From: Granulosicoccaceae bacterium
GTDB taxonomy: Bacteria; Pseudomonadota; Gammaproteobacteria; Granulosicoccales; Granulosicoccaceae
Assembly (NCBI GenBank): GCA_020629835.1
Contig: JAHDCO010000005.1
Coordinates: 2,357 to 66,356 of the forward strand
Length of the DNA: 64,000 nucleotides
Direction of reading: 5' to 3'
Positions 42,525 to 50,866 of this stretch are shown piece by piece (the first letter of the stretch is position 1; every line of letters starts with the position of its first letter). The notes under the pieces were generated by a model, which ran no database searches, had not been told where the DNA came from, and saw only the letters and a program-made list of their open reading frames with translations. Both the position numbers and the translations under genes were made by a program.

Positions 42525-42956
42525 TCACTCTTCGAACAAGGTGCCGCGAATGGAACGGGAACAACCTCTAAAAGCAGCGATCACACCGCCGTCTTGATTG
42601 GTGACTTCGACATCGTAGATGCCATTTCGGCCTGTGAGTGAAACTTCTTTAGCCCGTGCGATCAGTTGATCACCCAGATTGGCTGGTGCAACATACGTCA
42701 TCGTATTGTGTTGTGCGACACATGTCTGGTTGCGGCTATTGCAGGCAAACGCAAAAGCGCTGTCTGCAAGAGCGTAGGTCACGCCTCCGTGACAGATGCC
42801 ATGACCATTCGTGTGATGTGACTCGACCTTCAAGGACAGGCAAGCAAATCCTTCGTCGACTACTTCAATCTGCATTCCTAACCAACGACTGGCTTTGTCA
42901 TTGGACCACAAGGCTTCGGCCGATTTTTCTGCTCTTTGCTTCGGCGTCATCTTCAC
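42525..42956 (-). CDS. paaI: PaaI-like hydroxyphenylacetyl-CoA thioesterase
   Basis: A 143-residue hotdog-fold thioesterase. The motif NGHGICHGGVTYALADSAFAFACN (about 48-71) with the catalytic aspartate is the PaaI hallmark, followed by THNTMTYVAPANLGDQL-like sequence. PaaI clears dead-end CoA esters in phenylacetate breakdown, but no other paa gene is in the window, so it may be a general thioesterase or a relic of a larger locus cut by the IS256 remnant 98 bp downstream. The start is a GTG (42956) or an ATG two codons later. Confidence 0.88.
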   Translation of the reverse strand: MKMTPKQRAEKSAEALWSNDKASRWLGMQIEVVDEGFACLSLKVESHHTNGHGICHGGVTYALADSAFAFACNSRNQTCVAQHNTMTYVAPANLGDQLIARAKEVSLTGRNGIYDVEVTNQDGGVIAAFRGCSRSIRGTLFEE

Positions 42957-43326
42957 GATTAAATTCCCTTAAAGCCTAGCGATTGTTTCCCCAGTAATGA
43001 CGAGACGCCTTCCGAAAAAATCTGACTTTCCCCGTATCTTTTCCTAGACCTTTCCTCCATCAATCCCTCCTGTTGTAGTTCATCACTCTCCTAGTCAGTT
43101 TTTCATAGACAAGCCAGTTGGTCAATTCATACCCCACAGGGATTTTCAACTTTTGCCAACGCCAGCTTGTCCTTGCGTTCTAAGCGCTCGTACAAAACCT
43201 CTATGGCCGTTACCTGGCGAACCAATAAATCCGAGTCCGATCTGAACTTCAAGTCACTGTTACTGCGGCAGCTGTGATAAAAGAACTCTCAAAACAAAAA
43301 ACCACGATAACGACGAGACCCATCGA
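42957..43326. other. Intergenic region, no gene called
   Basis: 370 bp between the divergent PaaI and M19 genes. A minus-strand frame (about 43110-43300) could encode the helical-looking tail VRQVTAIEVLYERLERKDKL, but it lacks an ATG and I cannot match it. I see no other feature. Confidence 0.4.
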
Positions 43327-44319
43327 ATGCGCATCGACGGACTGCAGTACGCGAACTGGTCAGAAAAAGTATTTAAGCAATTTCGTACGGGTGGTCTTGA
43401 TGCAGTGCACGTCACCATCGCGTACCACGAGAACTTTCGCGAAACGGTCTTAAATTTCGAACAGTGGAACCGGTGGTTTGAGCAGTACCCGGATTTGATT
43501 CTTAAAGGCACCACGGCGCGTGATGTGGACGAGGCTCGTAACACCAATCGCACAGCGATTTTTTTTGGGTTTCAAAACCCGAGTCCCATTGAAGATGACA
43601 TTGGGTTAGTTGAGATTGTGCACACCTTAGGCGCACGATTTATGCAGCTGACCTATAACAATCAATCGCTGTTGGCGACCGGTTGTTATGAAAACGAAGA
43701 TACCGGCCTTACCCGCATGGGAAAACAAGTTGTCAAGGAAATGAATCGTGTGGGTTTGGTGGTTGACATGAGTCATTCGGCCGATCGATCAACCATCGAA
43801 GCCGCTGAATACTCCACAAGACCCATAGCCATTACTCATGCCAATCCACACACATGGTCTCCGGCGCTGAGAAACAAAAAAGATTCCGTTATCCAGGCTG
43901 TGGTGGACAACGGCGGCATGCTGGGGTTCTCATTGTATCCGCACCACTTAAAAGATAAATCGAACTGCACCTTAACTGGCTTTTGCGAAATGGTAGCGGC
44001 GACCGCAGAACGTTTTGGGCTCAAGCATTTAGGCATCGGCTCTGACTTATGTCAGGACCAGCCGGATAGTGTGGTGGAGTGGATGCGAGTCGGGCGATGG
44101 TCTAAAACCGTGGACTATGGTGAAGGTTCGGCCAGTGCCCCCGGGTTTCCACCCATGCCAACCTGGTTCAGGGATAACCGTGACTTTGGTAACCTGGCTA
44201 CCGGACTGCAGTCTGTTGGGTTTACCACCGACGAGATTGACGATGTGTTGGGGTTAAACTGGTATCGTTTCTTTGAAGAAAATTTTGGGCCGCAAACCAC
44301 CAAAGATCACGGTGCGTAA
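43327..44319 (+). CDS. M19 (renal dipeptidase) family protein with altered metal site
   Basis: A 330-residue TIM-barrel protein of the membrane dipeptidase family. The second-metal histidines remain (H150 in VVDMSHSAD, H171 in ITHANPH), as do R182 (LRNKKD) and D240 (IGSDLCQD). The usual HxD of the first strand is lost (IDGLQYANW where the family has IDGHNDLPW). The bridging glutamate is replaced by Q83 (FGFQNP). A binuclear zinc dipeptidase is therefore unlikely; a mononuclear hydrolase with another substrate is possible. From memory, M19 homologues occur in dimethylglycine operons of Pseudomonas. Confidence 0.85.
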   Translation: MRIDGLQYANWSEKVFKQFRTGGLDAVHVTIAYHENFRETVLNFEQWNRWFEQYPDLILKGTTARDVDEARNTNRTAIFFGFQNPSPIEDDIGLVEIVHTLGARFMQLTYNNQSLLATGCYENEDTGLTRMGKQVVKEMNRVGLVVDMSHSADRSTIEAAEYSTRPIAITHANPHTWSPALRNKKDSVIQAVVDNGGMLGFSLYPHHLKDKSNCTLTGFCEMVAATAERFGLKHLGIGSDLCQDQPDSVVEWMRVGRWSKTVDYGEGSASAPGFPPMPTWFRDNRDFGNLATGLQSVGFTTDEIDDVLGLNWYRFFEENFGPQTTKDHGA

Positions 44320-44345
44320 CTCTCAGGCAACCCAACACGTATGTT

Positions 44346-44813
44346 ATGGCGATTGAAATTGAGCGAAAGTTTCTGGTAGTTGGCGACAGCTGGAAGCACG
44401 TGGCGGCTACCCATTATTGCCAGGGTTATTTAAATCGTGACAAACAACGTACCGTTCGTATTCGAATTGCCGGTGCAGACGGTTTCATCACCATAAAAGG
44501 CAAGACCACCGGCTTAACTCGAATGGAGTACGAATACCCTTTACCGATTGAAGACGCTCGAGCCTTACTGGAATTGTGTGAAGGCCCCGTGATTGAAAAA
44601 TATCGTCGGGTGTTAGACCTTGAGGGGACAACTTGGGAAGTGGATGAATTTATCGGTCTTAACCAGGGTTTGGTTGTGGCAGAGGTAGAGCTAACCCATG
44701 AGGACGAACCGTTCTATAAACCAGAATGGTTGGGTAAAGAAGTCACCGGGGATACGCGTTACTACAATTCCAGTTTGTCGAAACTACCGTTCACTCAATG
44801 GCCGCAAGCCTGA
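44346..44813 (+). CDS. CYTH domain protein
   Basis: A 155-residue triphosphate tunnel metalloenzyme. The ExExK signature opens the protein (IEIERKFLV). Alternating charged strands follow (TVRIRIAGADGFITIKGK, RMEYEYPLPIEDAR, VEVELTHEDEPFYKPEWLG-like). It probably hydrolyses inorganic triphosphate or another organic triphosphate. It follows the M19 gene by 26 bp and precedes the YciI gene by 21 bp, so these may share a transcript. Confidence 0.9.
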   Translation: MAIEIERKFLVVGDSWKHVAATHYCQGYLNRDKQRTVRIRIAGADGFITIKGKTTGLTRMEYEYPLPIEDARALLELCEGPVIEKYRRVLDLEGTTWEVDEFIGLNQGLVVAEVELTHEDEPFYKPEWLGKEVTGDTRYYNSSLSKLPFTQWPQA

Positions 44814-44834
44814 CAACACCGAAAAGGGATAACT

Positions 44835-45134
44835 GTGTTTATTATTTCGTTAACCTACATTGCTGATTTGACCGAGATAGATCAGTACATTGACGCACAT
44901 ATGGCCTACCTCCAATCTCACTACGACAGCGGATCATTCTTGATGTCGGGCCGTAAGGAACCAAGAGTCGGTGGCGTCATCCTCGCAACCGCCGAGAACC
45001 TAGCTGCAATTACCGACATTGCCGAATCCGACCCGTTCGTTCAACACGGAGTGGCGCGTTACGACATTATCGAATTTCATGCCACGATGACCTCCGAAGC
45101 CTTAGCGCAGCTTCGGGAAACTCCAACAAGCTAA
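44835..45134 (+). CDS. YciI family protein
   Basis: A 99-residue ferredoxin-like fold protein: FIISLTYIADLTEIDQYIDAH, YDSGSFLMSGRKEPRVGG, then SDPFVQHGVARYDIIEFHAT. The conserved His (HMAYLQ) and Asp (SDPF) of the family's proposed active site are both present. Function unknown. The start is a GTG; no better start is in frame. Confidence 0.88.
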   Translation: MFIISLTYIADLTEIDQYIDAHMAYLQSHYDSGSFLMSGRKEPRVGGVILATAENLAAITDIAESDPFVQHGVARYDIIEFHATMTSEALAQLRETPTS

Positions 45135-45181
45135 ATCGCCCTTTTTGGCAATACATTCAACACAGCGAAAACGATTAGCAC

Positions 45182-45745
45182 ATGAAAGACCTTCATAGCG
45201 TTGATTGGGCCTCACTACCGCAGCCTGAAGATGATGGTGGAGCAAAGCATTTGCCCGGAACGAGGCTTCAGTCAGTTCAACTTCCATCAACCCGGGGCGG
45301 TACGGTTGATTTAAGTCTGTGTGCCGGCCGTACCGTCGTGTATGCCTATCCAAAGACCGGGCAACCAGGAACGGCTTTACCGGAAGGTTGGGACGCGATT
45401 CCGGGCGCGCGTGGCTGTACACCACAATCCTGCGCTTTTCGAGACCACGCAAACGAACTTGCCGAATTGGGTGTTCAACAGTTGTTTGGCCTGTCAACGC
45501 AGAGTACGTCGTACCAACAAGAAGCGGCAACGCGGTTGCATTTGCCGTTTGCGTTGTTGTCGGATGCGCAGTTGTCATTGCAACGTCAGTTGAATCTACC
45601 CACCATGGAAGTGGAGGGTGATGTTCTACTTAAGCGCATTACGTTGATCATTGATGATGGGGTTATCAGTCGTATCTTTTATCCCGTTTTTCCACCGGAT
45701 GAAAGTGCTGAAACGGTTATCCGTTGGCTAAAACAGTCTGATTAA
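45182..45745 (+). CDS. Peroxiredoxin (AhpC/TSA, redoxin domain)
   Basis: A 187-residue thioredoxin-fold peroxidase. GARGCTPQSCAFRDHANEL holds the peroxidatic cysteine of GCTPQ, with a second cysteine five residues later, as in BCP/PrxQ-type enzymes. The opening strand is VVYAYPKTGQPG and the protein ends DESAETVIRWLKQ. It reduces peroxides using thioredoxin-type donors. It is 47 bp after the YciI gene. Confidence 0.87.
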   Translation: MKDLHSVDWASLPQPEDDGGAKHLPGTRLQSVQLPSTRGGTVDLSLCAGRTVVYAYPKTGQPGTALPEGWDAIPGARGCTPQSCAFRDHANELAELGVQQLFGLSTQSTSYQQEAATRLHLPFALLSDAQLSLQRQLNLPTMEVEGDVLLKRITLIIDDGVISRIFYPVFPPDESAETVIRWLKQSD

Positions 45746-45874
45746 TTGCTGTCAGTGTTGGTGTAAGTGTACGTGTCAATGTCACAGTCATAGGCAGAAA
45801 TTGATTATCTGATTTCAACGGGCCAGACGCCATACGTGTCCTTTGCCTTATCTTGCTTTGTTTTGGAGAACCAC

Positions 45875-47212
45875 ATGAATTTGTTTGCAGGCTTACAACA
45901 ACGAGCCTCTGCTGGAAAGCCTATCACTGTGGGTCTGATTGGCGCCGGTAAGTTTGGCAGCATGTATTTGTCTCAGGTTCGAAAAACGGCAGGCGTGCAT
46001 CTCGCGGCGATTGCAGACTTAAACCCTGCGCGTGTTAAAGACAACCTGGTTCGAGTAGGATGGCCGGTCGAACAAATGCAGGCCGCGGATGTTCACAGCG
46101 CGGTAGCAAAAGGCACAACGTGGGTAACCGACGATACGCACGCCATTATTTCAGCACCGGGTATCGACATAATTATTGATGCCACGGGGAATCCGGAAGC
46201 GGGTGTGCACCACGTGCTGCTGTGCTGCGAACATCAAAAACACATTGTCATGGTCAATGTGGAGGCGGATGCACTTGCCGGGCCTTATTTGGCGAACAAA
46301 GCACAGCAAGCCGGGGTGGTGTACTCGCTTGCATATGGGGATCAGCCAGCGCTGATTGCTGAAATGGTGGATTGGGCACGCACCGCGGGCTTTGAAGTGA
46401 TCGCTGCAGGCAAAGGCACCAAATACCTAGCGAACTACCATCAAAGCACACCGGCTACCGTGTGGGATCACTACGGTATTACCGCCGAGGCTGCAGCGTT
46501 AGGCGGCATGAACCCACAAATGTTCAATTCCTTTTTGGACGGCACCAAGTCTGCGATTGAAATGGCTGCGGTAGCCAATGCGTGTCAGTTAAACGCACCT
46601 GAGCGTGGGCTGGCGTTCCCAAGTTGTGGTGTGGATGCGTTGGCCGATGTACTAAAGCCTGAGTGCGACGGTGGCGTTCTCAGCGGTCGCGGTGAAGTGG
46701 AGGTGGTGTCATCGTTGGAACCTGATGGTACGGCGGTGTATCGTGATTTACGCTGGGGTGTGTATGTAACCTTTGCCGCCGATTCTGACTACGTCAGACG
46801 CTGCTTTTCAGAATACGGATTAAAGACTGATGACTCAGGTAATTACAGCTCGATGTATAAACCGTTTCATTTGATCGGGTTGGAACTGGGTGTCTCGGTG
46901 GCGTCCATTGGCATAAGACGCGAGCCGACAGGGGCACCGGTAGCCTGGAACGCCGATGCCGTTTGTAGAGCGAAGCGTTCGCTGGTGCCCGGCGAAGTAC
47001 TCGATGGAGAAGGCGGTTATTGTGTGTATAGCCAGCTGTTACCAGCAAACGTATCGGTGCAACGCAATGCCTTACCGATTGGCTTAGCCGACCAGGTAGC
47101 GGTCACTAAACCGGTGGCGGCTGGAGATATCGTGACGTGGGACGACGTTGCTATAGATGAATCGAAGCTAGCCGTACGGATTCGCCGCGACATGATGGCC
47201 AACGTTCAGTAA
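45875..47212 (+). CDS. SAF domain-containing NAD(P)-dependent oxidoreductase
   Basis: 445 residues from the ATG at 45875 (TTGGAGA ribosome site). The N-terminal Rossmann domain has VGLIGAGKFGSMYLSQV and VNVEADALAGPYLANKA, resembling homoserine dehydrogenase. The C-terminal part (about 370-440) is a SAF-type beta-clip domain: NALPIGLADQVAVTKPVAAGDIVTWDDV. Such fusions are common in marine alpha- and gammaproteobacteria, but the reaction is not known to me. The gene converges on cobO (4 bp). Confidence 0.82.
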   Translation: MNLFAGLQQRASAGKPITVGLIGAGKFGSMYLSQVRKTAGVHLAAIADLNPARVKDNLVRVGWPVEQMQAADVHSAVAKGTTWVTDDTHAIISAPGIDIIIDATGNPEAGVHHVLLCCEHQKHIVMVNVEADALAGPYLANKAQQAGVVYSLAYGDQPALIAEMVDWARTAGFEVIAAGKGTKYLANYHQSTPATVWDHYGITAEAAALGGMNPQMFNSFLDGTKSAIEMAAVANACQLNAPERGLAFPSCGVDALADVLKPECDGGVLSGRGEVEVVSSLEPDGTAVYRDLRWGVYVTFAADSDYVRRCFSEYGLKTDDSGNYSSMYKPFHLIGLELGVSVASIGIRREPTGAPVAWNADAVCRAKRSLVPGEVLDGEGGYCVYSQLLPANVSVQRNALPIGLADQVAVTKPVAAGDIVTWDDVAIDESKLAVRIRRDMMANVQ

Positions 47213-47216
47213 GCGT

Positions 47217-47822
47217 CTAAAGATCGATTCCTGGCTGCGCTTTTATGCCCGCTCGAAATGCGTGCTTTATATCGTCCACGCTACTGACAGTATCAGCTGC
47301 TTCAACGAGAGCGTCAGGCGCACCACGTCCAGTCACAATCACATGTTGCATTGCTGGTCGATTAGCAATGGCTTTTAGCACAGTATCTGTATCTAACCAG
47401 CCGTATTTCAATGGGTAAGTCAGTTCATCCATGACCACCAGATCAATCGAATCATCTTGTAGAAATGGCGACGCTCTCTCCCAACCGGCCGCAGCACGCG
47501 CTTGATCTTCGGCCAGGTCTTGCACTTTCCAACTAAACCCACCGCCTAACACCAACCAGGTACAGCCAGCTTGTTTTGAAAAGAAGGCCTCTTCACCGGT
47601 ATCGGTTCTGCCTTTGATGAACTGAGCCACACCGACGTTCATGTTGTGACCCAAGGCTCTGGCTACCATGCCAAACGCTGAACTGGATTTGCCTTTACCG
47701 TTGCCGGTAAGCACAAGCAGCAAGCCTTTTTCCTGATCAGCTTTTTCAATTGACGCATCGACTATTTTTTCTTTTCGCTGCATCCGCTTTTTATAACGCT
47801 CAGCTTTATCTTGTTCGGTCAT
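47217..47822 (-). CDS. cobO: Cob(I)yrinic acid a,c-diamide adenosyltransferase
   Basis: A 201-residue CobA/CobO/BtuR-type enzyme that transfers the adenosyl group of ATP to the cobalt of corrinoids. The P-loop is GNGKGKSSSAF (residues 40-50), followed by GMVARALGHNMNVGVAQFIKG, the VVMDELTYPLKYGWL segment and VIVTGRGAPDALVEAADTVS. A basic N-terminal stretch (KRMQRKEK) is typical. No other cobalamin gene is nearby, so corrinoid salvage is the likely role. Confidence 0.94.
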   Translation of the reverse strand: MTEQDKAERYKKRMQRKEKIVDASIEKADQEKGLLLVLTGNGKGKSSSAFGMVARALGHNMNVGVAQFIKGRTDTGEEAFFSKQAGCTWLVLGGGFSWKVQDLAEDQARAAAGWERASPFLQDDSIDLVVMDELTYPLKYGWLDTDTVLKAIANRPAMQHVIVTGRGAPDALVEAADTVSSVDDIKHAFRAGIKAQPGIDL

Positions 47823-47916
47823 TTCTTAAGCAATGGGTGTGAATGAGGGTTACGCTATTTTAGTCGAAATACAACCTAAAAATTTCGTACTGATTGTTGT
47901 AGGAAATGCGTTTGCT

Positions 47917-48561
47917 TCAGTAGGAGATCTGTAGTGGTAATTCAGGTCTTGCATCAAACGAGGCATTTTCTCTACGGTTGTTAAACGTCAGATGCATGTG
48001 GTGTGCTTGACGGTGATGGAACCGGATTTTTTCGATAGCACCGAACTCCATTAGCACCGTGGACGGGGCCGACGTTGGAAGGTACAGGTCCAGTTGCGTA
48101 AGCTCCCAGTCAGGATTTGCGTACTCGGCTGGAACCGCTTTCGCCTTGGGTAGCGCAGGTGGCATACAAATACACAAGGGTTCCAGGCGTTCGGTGGAAT
48201 TGCTTCCCACATAGAAGAACCACTCGTCTTTGAAGTAGGCGGGGTGATACTCCCAACTGGAGAAACCAGGTACGGTTTCGGGGTCTTTGACTCGAACAAC
48301 CAAGCCGTAGGGGCAGGCCATGGGTTCTTTAAACCGAGCCAGGATGCCAAGGTCACGACCTGGGCCGGTCAGCGCCTCTTGCTCATCGCATACGTACAAC
48401 AGTTCTACGGTAAATCCGTTCAGAAAAAAGCGGCGGTTCGTGGTGCCTTGACCTGGGTGTGCGTTGGCATTGCCTTCTGACCAACCAAGCTCTAGTAATT
48501 TATCAGCGTTGGCTGCGCCGGGTTCGGTAATGATAAAAATATGATCGAGGTAAAGAGACAT
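47917..48561 (-). CDS. VOC/glyoxalase-like protein
   Basis: A 214-residue protein opening MSLYLDHIFIITEPGAANAD, with RRFFLNGFTVELLYVCDEQ later. The His near the start and the Glu in FTVELL are the usual metal-ligand positions of vicinal oxygen chelate proteins. The second half (for example AHHMHLTFNNRRENASFD) is less clear. Substrate unknown. It is transcribed in the same direction as bhcR, 62 bp downstream of it, so read-through from bhcR is possible. Confidence 0.7.
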   Translation of the reverse strand: MSLYLDHIFIITEPGAANADKLLELGWSEGNANAHPGQGTTNRRFFLNGFTVELLYVCDEQEALTGPGRDLGILARFKEPMACPYGLVVRVKDPETVPGFSSWEYHPAYFKDEWFFYVGSNSTERLEPLCICMPPALPKAKAVPAEYANPDWELTQLDLYLPTSAPSTVLMEFGAIEKIRFHHRQAHHMHLTFNNRRENASFDARPELPLQISY

Positions 48562-48623
48562 AACATTCTCTGCGTTTCGGATGGATTAGTTCCAGCCGTG
48601 GGAATTTACGATCTTAAAATCTC

Positions 48624-49469
48624 TTACGTAAAGTCAGACGTTTCGGGAACAACACCGCCGATTTTCTCAGTAATTGTCGCTGCACAGCGCTGTATTTTCG
48701 GACCCATTTCGTAAACCGAGGCATCCGGTAAGCGTACGGTAGGACCAGAAATCGACACACCCGCGACAGGTTCACCATACGAATTAAAGATGGCAGATGC
48801 AACGCAACGCATGCCGAGATAGCGTTCCTCATCATCGAAAGACCATCCGCGAGCCCGCGTAATGGTTAGATCGTCAAACAGTTTACGTGGGGTACTTAAT
48901 GTGCGGGGTGTGAATTCTTCCAGCCCCTTAAGCTGCAGGATGGTTTCCACATCGTTTCGCGTCATACACGATAACAGCATCTTACCGATGCCTGAGGCGT
49001 GCATCGGGCCGCGTGTGCCGGGCCGAAAAAACGCACGAATGGCGTTGTGTGATTCCACCTGACTGATAAACACCACATCGCCGTTATCCGTGATCGCCAA
49101 GTTTGCCGTCTCGCCTGTAGTGGCTGTGAGTTCGCGCATCGGTTGCCGCGCGGCATCCACCAGGTTCGTTCGTTCCAGGTACGCACTGCCAACACGAAAC
49201 GCTTCAATACCTACGGTCCATTGCTGCGTGTTTTCCTCGTGTTCCACAAATTGATATTTTTGCAGGGTGATAAGGATGCGATGTGCTGTGGATGCTGGCA
49301 TACCCACTTGCAGAGCGACATCAGACAAGGTCATTCCATTGGACTTACTGAGAGCGCGCAGCACGGTAAGACCCCGATCCAAAGCCTGCACCACTTGACC
49401 CGAAGACTCGGATTTTTGAATTCTCGGGCGACCACGTTTTCGCGGTGTTTTGTCGTTCGCGTTGTTCAT
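48624..49469 (-). CDS. bhcR: IclR family regulator of the beta-hydroxyaspartate cycle (BhcR)
   Basis: A 281-residue IclR-type regulator. A basic N-terminal extension (KTPRKRGRPRIQK) precedes the winged helix ALDRGLTVLRALSKSNGMTL and GMPASTAHRILITLQKYQF. The GAF-like effector domain follows, with ATTGETANLAITDNGDVVF and GVSISGPTVRLPD. The gene is divergent from bhcABCD, the place of bhcR in known loci, where the regulator binds the shared promoter region and responds to glyoxylate (established for Paracoccus). The name rests on family plus position. Confidence 0.88.
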   Translation of the reverse strand: MNNANDKTPRKRGRPRIQKSESSGQVVQALDRGLTVLRALSKSNGMTLSDVALQVGMPASTAHRILITLQKYQFVEHEENTQQWTVGIEAFRVGSAYLERTNLVDAARQPMRELTATTGETANLAITDNGDVVFISQVESHNAIRAFFRPGTRGPMHASGIGKMLLSCMTRNDVETILQLKGLEEFTPRTLSTPRKLFDDLTITRARGWSFDDEERYLGMRCVASAIFNSYGEPVAGVSISGPTVRLPDASVYEMGPKIQRCAATITEKIGGVVPETSDFT

Positions 49470-49665
49470 ATTTCACGGATTTTCAATAAAATTAAATGCA
49501 ATTTTTATTTTCAATTTCTAATTAAAAATAAAATTGAAAAACTATAAACTTATATAAAACAGTGGTTTATATTTTTCATTATATAATGAGAATATTTTTC
49601 AAAATAATTGCATAAAAAATTTGATCGCGCAAGAATACCGGTAAGCCAGTCAGCCGAGACACTCC
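49470..49665. other. AT-rich bhcR-bhcA intergenic region
   Basis: 196 bp of strikingly AT-rich sequence between the divergent bhcR and bhcA. Apart from the -10 palindrome listed next, AATTTTTATTTT (near 49500) and AAAAATAAAATT (near 49525) form a near-palindrome that could be a second regulator site. Confidence 0.6.
49576..49589 (+). promoter_or_regulatory. Palindrome TCATTATATAATGA over a consensus -10 box
   Basis: A perfect 14-bp palindrome contains TATAAT (49582-49587), a perfect -10 box for bhcA, about 80 bp before its start codon. No good -35 box is seen, as expected for an activator-dependent promoter. A regulator bound here would meet RNA polymerase directly. It is a good candidate BhcR site. 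Confidence 0.5.
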
Positions 49666-50856
49666 ATGCCCGATCAAAATCCGGTTTTTATCCCAGGCCC
49701 CACGAACATCCCTGATCAGTTACGTGCGGCGATGAATATTCAAACCCGCGATCACCGGGCGCCGGATTTTGTGGAAACGCTGGCACCCTTACTGCGCGAT
49801 CTCAAAAAAGTCTTTAAGACCAGCGACGGTACGGTTTTAACGTTTCCTGCTAGTGGCACCGGTGGTTGGGAGGCCGCTATCACCAATACACTGTCTCCTG
49901 GTGACAAAGTGCTCGTGGCGCGTTACGGCATGTTTTCTCACCGCTGGATAGACCTTTGCGAACGCCACGGCCTGAACGTGCATACGGTCGATATTGAGTG
50001 GGGGCGGGGTGCACCTGCTGAACACTTCGAGCAGCTACTGACTGAAGACGAAGCGCAGGAGTTTAAGGCCGTATTAGTGACGCACAACGAAACGGCCACC
50101 GGTGTGAAGAGTGATATCGCTGCAGTGCGAGCGGCGCTAAACAAGGCACAACACCCTGCCATGCTGTACGTAGATTGCGTGAGCTCATTAGCGTGCATGG
50201 ACTTTCGCATGGACGAGTGGGAGGTAGACCTCGCGGTATCCGGTTCTCAAAAGGGATTCATGTTGGCCACCGGTATGGCGATTGTTGGTGTCAGCACAAA
50301 AGCCATGCAAGCGATGGATACGGCAACCTGCTCGCGCTGCTTCTTTGACTTTCGAGATATGGCTAACGCCAACACGAATGGGTCTTATCCCTATACCCCG
50401 CCTATACAGTTGTTATCTGGCTTGAAGGCCAGCCTGGACATGTTGTTAACCGAAGGGTTGGATGCGGTATTCGCTCGCCACTACCGTTTGGCTGAAGGGG
50501 TGCGTTGTGCGGTAGCCGCCTGGGGCATGGACTTATGCGCAAAGTCTCCCGAACTGTACTCAGATTCAGTTACTACCATTCTGACGCCAGAGGGTTTTAA
50601 CGCCGATGAATTGGTTCAACATGCGTACGACGCCTATCACGTGTCATTTGGTGTGGGTTTAGGGCAAATGGCGGGCAAGGCATTTCGGATTGGTCACTTA
50701 GGCTCTTTAACCGATGTTATGACCTTGTCGGGGATCGCCACGGCGGAGATGGCGATGAAAGACTTGAACTACCCGATTCAGCTTGGCGCAGGCGTCGCGG
50801 CTGCCCAGGAGTATTACAGAAACACCCTTACGTTAACCACTCAACAAGCGGCTTAA
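49666..50856 (+). CDS. bhcA: Aspartate-glyoxylate aminotransferase (BhcA)
   Basis: First enzyme of the beta-hydroxyaspartate cycle: glyoxylate + aspartate to glycine + oxaloacetate. The 396-residue class V aminotransferase opens FIPGPTNIPDQLRAAMNIQT. SGTGGWEAA binds the PLP phosphate, VTHNETATGV precedes the pyridine Asp (YVDCVSSLAC), and K196 in VSGSQKGFM carries PLP. On its own it could be read as a serine-glyoxylate aminotransferase; the following bhcB, C and D genes settle the call. The gap to bhcB is 10 bp. Confidence 0.93.
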   Translation: MPDQNPVFIPGPTNIPDQLRAAMNIQTRDHRAPDFVETLAPLLRDLKKVFKTSDGTVLTFPASGTGGWEAAITNTLSPGDKVLVARYGMFSHRWIDLCERHGLNVHTVDIEWGRGAPAEHFEQLLTEDEAQEFKAVLVTHNETATGVKSDIAAVRAALNKAQHPAMLYVDCVSSLACMDFRMDEWEVDLAVSGSQKGFMLATGMAIVGVSTKAMQAMDTATCSRCFFDFRDMANANTNGSYPYTPPIQLLSGLKASLDMLLTEGLDAVFARHYRLAEGVRCAVAAWGMDLCAKSPELYSDSVTTILTPEGFNADELVQHAYDAYHVSFGVGLGQMAGKAFRIGHLGSLTDVMTLSGIATAEMAMKDLNYPIQLGAGVAAAQEYYRNTLTLTTQQAA

Positions 50857-50866
50857 GCAATCGATC

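Noticed and set aside
42525-42956. Evidence for a phenylacetate catabolic cluster
   Set aside because: Only the PaaI-like thioesterase is present; no paaABCDE, paaK or paaG in the window.
43110-43300. Minus-strand peptide tail ending in KLALAKVENPCGV
   Set aside because: It has no ATG, no recognised family and only about 60 codons; it may be a chance frame or a gene relic.
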